A stretch of DNA of 6,105 nt. Origin: Acidobacteriota bacterium (GTDB taxonomy: Bacteria; Acidobacteriota; Terriglobia; 20CM-2-55-15). The position numbers were made by a program, and so were the translations under genes. Numbering within the stretch: position 1 is the first letter of the stretch; each line of letters opens with the position of its first letter. Positions 5,565-6,105 of this stretch are shown one piece after another. The stretch is from positions 1-6,105 of the forward strand of contig QHXD01000201.1 in assembly GCA_003223895.1 (NCBI GenBank), read 5' to 3'. Below the pieces are notes generated by a model. The model was not told the origin of the DNA. It worked only from the letters and a program-made list of their open reading frames with translations, and did not search any database.

Positions 5565-6105
5565 TCACAGAACCCCTTCGCGCGTGTCGACGCTTTCGAG
5601 GACGCCCTGACGTTTTAGATCGGCGCATTCACGAAATGCAAAGTAGGGGCACGTAGAACACATATCGAGATCCATGTTGGCGATAGCCGTGTCGATCGCA
5701 GGTCCCGTGCGGGCGAATATGTTTTGACGGCCGATCTTGTCCAGGAATCCGGTCGAGTCGAGCACTTCGGCAGGCTGAGGTTGCAAGCCACTGATCATCA
5801 GGCGCACTTTATGTTTTTGGCAACTCTCGGCGATCGTCAGCAGCGCTCGCTCACCGCTTGCATCGATGACCGGAACCCGCCCCATCCGGATGATCAGCAT
5901 CCGAATAAGTGGAATGTGTTCGAGAATTTCCTGTTCGAAGTGTGTGGCCGCACCGAAGAATAGCGCGCCTTCCACGTTCAGAATCGTGACCTGGGGACAG
6001 TCGTTGTGCTCGCTATGAACGGCACGGACTTTGTTCCGCGGATCGGAAGCATCGGGCAGAACTTTCTCGATGCGGTGAATATCGCTCATCCTTTTAATAA
6101 ACAAC
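5565..6105 (-). CDS. SulP-family anion transporter, C-terminal linker and STAS domain, 5' part beyond window
   Basis: The frame is open to the window edge. The visible 179 codons begin LFIKRMSDI, which matches the linker following the last transmembrane segment of SulP (SLC26-like) permeases. A STAS domain follows at about 37-143 of the visible part, with VEGALFFGAA (44-53), VPVIDASGERAL (77-88) and MISGLQPQPAEVL (103-115). DASG (81-84) occupies the position of the regulatory loop that carries the phosphorylatable serine in anti-sigma antagonists. SulP proteins import sulfate, bicarbonate or other anions across the inner membrane, and the cytoplasmic STAS domain modulates transport and dimerisation; the substrate cannot be read here. 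After the STAS fold comes a tail with Cys149, Cys152 and Cys160 (CSTCPYFAFREC). A separate STAS protein starting at the ATG at 6089 is less likely, because the AAAGG there touches the start codon and the linker is family-typical. Confidence 0.88.
   Translation of the reverse strand, partial: LFIKRMSDIHRIEKVLPDASDPRNKVRAVHSEHNDCPQVTILNVEGALFFGAATHFEQEILEHIPLIRMLIIRMGRVPVIDASGERALLTIAESCQKHKVRLMISGLQPQPAEVLDSTGFLDKIGRQNIFARTGPAIDTAIANMDLDMCSTCPYFAFRECADLKRQGVLESVDTREGVL

Overview
The window is most likely a chromosomal stretch of an Acidobacteriota-type bacterium. The best evidence is a 1098-residue TonB-dependent outer-membrane receptor of the Oar-like type (N-terminal carboxypeptidase-regulatory-like domain, LPLNGRN before the plug, terminal Phe), a family greatly expanded in that phylum. 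Structured intergenic repeats and unlinked small genes fit the same picture. This assignment is an inference; no marker gene is present.

Layout. (1) Positions 1-226, minus strand: the N-terminal part of a cobalamin-independent methionine synthase (MetE/core-MetE) family gene that runs off the left edge. (2) Positions 227-353: a short divergent intergenic region with candidate back-to-back sigma70-type promoters. (3) Positions 354-3650, plus: the receptor, intact. (4) Positions 3655-3799: a 145-bp element with about 36-bp inverted ends, each end a small hairpin, and three imperfect direct repeats inside. (5) Positions 3840-4265, plus: a stand-alone two-CBS-domain protein. (6) Positions 4291-4398: a strict 20-bp-period tandem array between convergent genes. 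(7) Positions 4401-4598, minus: a 65-residue two-helix membrane protein resembling DUF3185. (8) Positions 4667-4885: a 219-bp element made almost wholly of successive hairpins between inverted ends. (9) Positions 4905-5051, minus: the last 48 codons of an ABC-2 type permease, with no upstream part. (10) Positions 5052-5316: no recognisable gene. (11) Positions 5317-5538, plus: a 73-residue two-helix membrane protein of unknown role. (12) Positions 5538-5563: a bidirectional terminator. (13) Positions 5565-6105, minus: the C-terminal linker and STAS domain of a SulP-family anion transporter, running off the right edge, with a cysteine-containing tail.

The genes do not form an obvious operon or pathway; each has its own transcription unit or an alternating strand. 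I see no defence system, CRISPR array, RNA gene, transposase or integrase. The most noteworthy content is non-coding: three unrelated structured repeat elements in 1.3 kb (3655-4885), followed by a broken ABC permease gene whose edge looks like a rearrangement junction. This is best described as a mosaic, repeat-rich intergenic zone, not a demonstrated new system.
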